Below, piece by piece: positions 35,956-38,344 of a stretch of 38,344 nucleotides of DNA (positions within the stretch are counted from its first letter, which is position 1; every line of letters starts with the position of its first letter). Below the pieces are notes generated by a model. It was not told where the DNA came from. It did no database searches and was given only the letters and a program-made list of their open reading frames with translations. This DNA is from JBATBW01 sp049662565. GTDB taxonomy: Bacteria; Bacillota_I; Bacilli_A; Erysipelotrichales; Erysipelotrichaceae. The position numbers were made by a program, and so were the translations under genes. The stretch lies in NCBI GenBank assembly GCA_049662565.1, contig JBATBW010000121.1:1-38344 (forward strand), given 5' to 3'.

Positions 35956-35964
35956 ATTATAACA
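35956..35964 (-). promoter_or_regulatory. Extended -10 promoter of the second glycan operon
   Basis: Minus-strand TGTTATAAT (35964-35956), the same nonamer as upstream of pyrR. A 14-base perfect palindrome, ATAAACTAGTTTAT (35944-35957), covers the end of the -10 and the expected start point, and could be an operator. No clear -35; that region falls in the end of the preceding gene. Confidence 0.55.
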
Positions 35965-35975
35965 TAACCTAAACC

Positions 35976-37763
35976 CTATTTATACAACACATTCATATCA
36001 ACACGACCATCAACACCCGCAATATTACCATCGCTAGTATACTGCCACATCACATACTCGTAACTACTATCGCAACGCTTATACCACTGCGCCAACCACA
36101 AAGGATACTTCCTAATAAGTGGACTATTTAAATAACCCACATCAATCGCACTAACATTACCATACACACCAACCTGATAACCCCGATCTTTCACAACATC
36201 TAAAAACGTCGGAATAACTTGTTCATAATTAGCTAAACCAATACGTGGTTCCTCCGCATCATAATATACACCCAAAGCCGGCTTAACATCATACTCTTCA
36301 AGCACATCCAAAACAAAATTAGCCTCCATTAAAGCCTTATCCTTACTATCCACATTACCATAATAATAAATACCATACTCAAAACCATACTTCTTAATAT
36401 TCTTCAAATTATTCAAAAATAAAGCATCCAACTTACTAATCTGTGATTCACTACCCGTGTAACCCAAACGAAGAATGAAACCATCAATACTACTATTCTT
36501 ACCTAAAACATCCCAATCAATCTGATTCCACTCCGAAATATCCAAAATAAATTTAACATCATCCCCAACTAACTCACCATCATTATTAAAATACTTCTTA
36601 ACCCCATCAATCGTTTGCCAATTAGAATACATATAACCATTATCATCAAAATAACGCATACCACCCTGAACCAAATGATACCCCTTTAAACATCCCAACT
36701 TAGGATCATCATAAACAATATGACCATCAACTTCTTTAAAATAATCTACTAAAACCCCATCATCCCCAAAAACATAATCATAACCATCAATCGTTTTTGG
36801 ACCACGAACCATTAAATAGTTCTCATCAAAATAATACTTCTTGCCATCAATCTTCACAAAACCCTGTTGAAGACGACCACTACCACTAAAATAAACATAA
36901 CTATCTAAAACCGAAACAAAACCTGTCAATACCCGATTATTCGGCAAGAAAACATAATAAGCATTATCCAAATAATTAACACCCACTAAATCCTCTTTAC
37001 TATCATATTTAATAAGACCATTTTCTTTATAAATAGTCGCATCAACCCCTTGAGAAACAACCGTAAAACTAGCCAAATCCTTTCTCTCATCTTCGTTTTC
37101 TTCTGCCCTAACTAAACTAAAACTAAACAACATTAAAATAACCAAACTAACAACCTTAACATCATTTAATTTCTTCTTACGCCACTTCAAAAAAACCACC
37201 AACAATATTAAAATCAACAAACCCCCAATAATAAACAAATAGTAAACCAAAGACGAAGAAACACTAATAAAAGTATCCGAAAACAAATCAAAAGAAACAC
37301 TCTTCAAACCAAAACTTTTCGCATTACTCTTATCAATAAAACCCGGCATATTAATAGTCAATGTACTCTTACTATTCTCCAAAATATCATCCGAAAAATT
37401 ATAAATATTCTTTTTTACATCCAAAAATCCCTCTAAACGATACCGAAAAGTACTATGACTAATCTTTAAAGAATTCTGTTCATTAAACCGATCAAAACTC
37501 ACAACCTTCATCTTAATATTATAACCCGTAAAACCATTATCCTTAACCAACGAAAAAGAATCAACATCCCCATTATTAGACAAATTCTTCTCCACCTTCG
37601 ACAAATCAAAACCATTCAAATAATTATCATCAATCAAAATTTGATAACTAACACTAATCGTCTCATCATAATTAACCCGATAATCAACTTTTTGTTGAAA
37701 ACAACCACTCAACAAAAACAACATCAAAAATGATACAACAAGCCTCTTACTAGTAGTAAACAT
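35976..37763 (-). CDS. LppM-like lipoprotein fused through two membrane segments to a GH25 muramidase
   Basis: Protein of 595 residues. A lipoprotein signal peptide (FLMLFLLSGC, lipidated Cys21) is followed by an extracellular beta-rich domain (22-170) like LppM/DUF3153. A helix follows at 172-193, then the short basic loop KWRKKK, and a second helix at 203-219. Residues 290-400 carry cell-wall-binding-like repeats (VKIDGKKYYFDEN, KTIDGYDYVFGDDG, QTIDGVKKYFNNDG). A GH25 muramidase domain (405-595) has Asp408 in ILDISEWN and the catalytic DAEE at 502-505. The topology predicts both large domains outside and the basic loop inside. The gene overlaps the upstream GH25 gene by 14 bases. It probably cleaves peptidoglycan while tethered to the membrane. 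Confidence 0.88.
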   Translation of the reverse strand: MFTTSKRLVVSFLMLFLLSGCFQQKVDYRVNYDETISVSYQILIDDNYLNGFDLSKVEKNLSNNGDVDSFSLVKDNGFTGYNIKMKVVSFDRFNEQNSLKISHSTFRYRLEGFLDVKKNIYNFSDDILENSKSTLTINMPGFIDKSNAKSFGLKSVSFDLFSDTFISVSSSLVYYLFIIGGLLILILLVVFLKWRKKKLNDVKVVSLVILMLFSFSLVRAEENEDERKDLASFTVVSQGVDATIYKENGLIKYDSKEDLVGVNYLDNAYYVFLPNNRVLTGFVSVLDSYVYFSGSGRLQQGFVKIDGKKYYFDENYLMVRGPKTIDGYDYVFGDDGVLVDYFKEVDGHIVYDDPKLGCLKGYHLVQGGMRYFDDNGYMYSNWQTIDGVKKYFNNDGELVGDDVKFILDISEWNQIDWDVLGKNSSIDGFILRLGYTGSESQISKLDALFLNNLKNIKKYGFEYGIYYYGNVDSKDKALMEANFVLDVLEEYDVKPALGVYYDAEEPRIGLANYEQVIPTFLDVVKDRGYQVGVYGNVSAIDVGYLNSPLIRKYPLWLAQWYKRCDSSYEYVMWQYTSDGNIAGVDGRVDMNVLYK

Positions 37764-38344
37764 TCATATCCACCTTCCCCTTGATACCATCAACACTCCC
37801 ACTATCACTATACTGCCAAATCTTAGGCAAATCCCCACTAGGATAAAAACTACTCCAATTCGCCACCCAAAGAGGAAATTGCTTAATAACATCACTATTC
37901 AAATAACTTTTATAAAACGCATGATAATTACCATAAACCCCAACATCATAACGCCAATTACTAAGATACTCCACAAAAGTTGGAACAACCACCTCATAAT
38001 TACTCAAACCAATCCAACTCTCCTCTGCATCATAGTAAACCCCTAACGTCGGCTTAATATCATACTCCTTAATCAAACCCTGAACAAACTTCGCTTCCTC
38101 TAAAGCTAAAGCCTCATTATCACTATAACCATAATAATAAATACCATACTTAATATTAAACTTCTTCAAATTCTCCAAATAATACAAAGCCTTATCATCA
38201 ATAGTCGGAACAAAAGAATCACTACCCGTATAACCAATACGAAAAATCACCCCAGAAATATGTTCATTTTCCGACAACACCTCAAAATCAATAGTATTCC
38301 AAGATGAAACATCCACAACAATCTTACCCTTCTCTAAACCCAAC
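37750..38344 (-). CDS. GH25 muramidase, N-terminal part missing (cut by window edge)
   Basis: The last 198 codons of a gene whose start lies beyond the right edge. They form a nearly complete GH25 (lysozyme) domain. VVDVSSWNTIDFEVL gives the catalytic Asp, IFRIGYTGSD and KYGIYYYG follow, VYYDAEE carries the catalytic D-x-E, and the end is GKVDMNVYY. It is closely related to the GH25 domain of the next gene, with most motifs shared, so the pair arose by duplication. GH25 enzymes hydrolyse the MurNAc-GlcNAc bond of peptidoglycan. Export signals and wall-binding repeats, if any, would be in the missing part. Confidence 0.93.
   Translation of the reverse strand, partial: LGLEKGKIVVDVSSWNTIDFEVLSENEHISGVIFRIGYTGSDSFVPTIDDKALYYLENLKKFNIKYGIYYYGYSDNEALALEEAKFVQGLIKEYDIKPTLGVYYDAEESWIGLSNYEVVVPTFVEYLSNWRYDVGVYGNYHAFYKSYLNSDVIKQFPLWVANWSSFYPSGDLPKIWQYSDSGSVDGIKGKVDMNVYY

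Noticed and set aside
1..38344. Mollicute genetic code with UGA as tryptophan.
   Set aside because: The RmlC-like gene, LicD gene, pglC and others end in TGA at the right place, and the tRNA-Trp has anticodon CCA.
1..38344. Insertion sequences, CRISPR arrays or phage genes.
   Set aside because: No transposase-like or integrase-like protein, no regularly spaced repeats and no phage structural genes were found on either strand; the GH25 enzymes lack holin or tail neighbours.

Overview
This is a low-GC bacterial chromosome segment, most likely from an anaerobic gut-type Firmicute. The anaerobic, Gram-positive reading rests on a single-chain pyruvate:ferredoxin oxidoreductase, PyrR, GH25 muramidases, a YugP-type protease and a CDP-alditol (teichoic-type) phosphotransferase. 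The genetic code is the standard bacterial one: several genes end in TGA and the Trp tRNA reads CCA. Every protein gene is on the minus strand, so the biological order runs from high to low coordinates. The only plus-strand gene is tRNA-Trp.

Region A (38344-30049) is a cell-envelope region. It holds two GH25 muramidases in tandem; the first is cut by the window edge, and the second is an unusual lipoprotein/double-membrane-segment/GH25 protein. An operon with its own extended -10 promoter follows: Wzx flippase, TarI-like cytidylyltransferase, SDR, TagF-like polyol-phosphate transferase, Wzy-like polymerase and the YugP protease. It looks like a teichoic-acid-like or phosphopolyol glycan made by a flippase route.

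Region B (29360-24167) is housekeeping: a TspO/MBR-like membrane protein, tRNA-Trp, pyrR and the PFOR gene. Each unit has recognisable promoters and hairpin terminators.

Region C (24160-22221) is one gene with its own promoter. Its N-terminal half resembles the S-4TM pore-forming effector family known from CD-NTase (CBASS-type) conflict systems, and its C-terminal half is a LicD-type nucleotidyltransferase-fold domain. I know of no described system with this fusion.

Region D (22062-1) is a large surface-polysaccharide operon read from an extended -10 promoter. It starts with a bacillosamine-type cassette (PglF dehydratase, PglE aminotransferase, PglC phosphoglycosyltransferase, PglD acyltransferase). 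A 3-hydroxyacyl-CoA dehydrogenase and a thiolase are inserted in this cassette. Together they could make 3-hydroxybutyryl-CoA (or a branched relative), suggesting that the 4-amino group carries a hydroxyacyl chain instead of acetyl. The UDP-L-FucNAc genes (CapE, CapF, CapG), four glycosyltransferases and a Wzy polymerase come next. A CDP-6-deoxyhexose pathway follows (glucose-1-phosphate cytidylyltransferase, CDP-glucose 4,6-dehydratase, SDR, RmlC-like epimerase), then a Wzx flippase and a truncated RmlA. The genes predict a repeat unit that begins with a 4-N-acylated bacillosamine-like sugar and contains L-FucNAc, a CDP-derived 6-deoxyhexose and possibly a dTDP-derived sugar.

No stretch longer than about 300 bases lacks a gene. 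No insertion sequences, CRISPR arrays or phage genes were seen.
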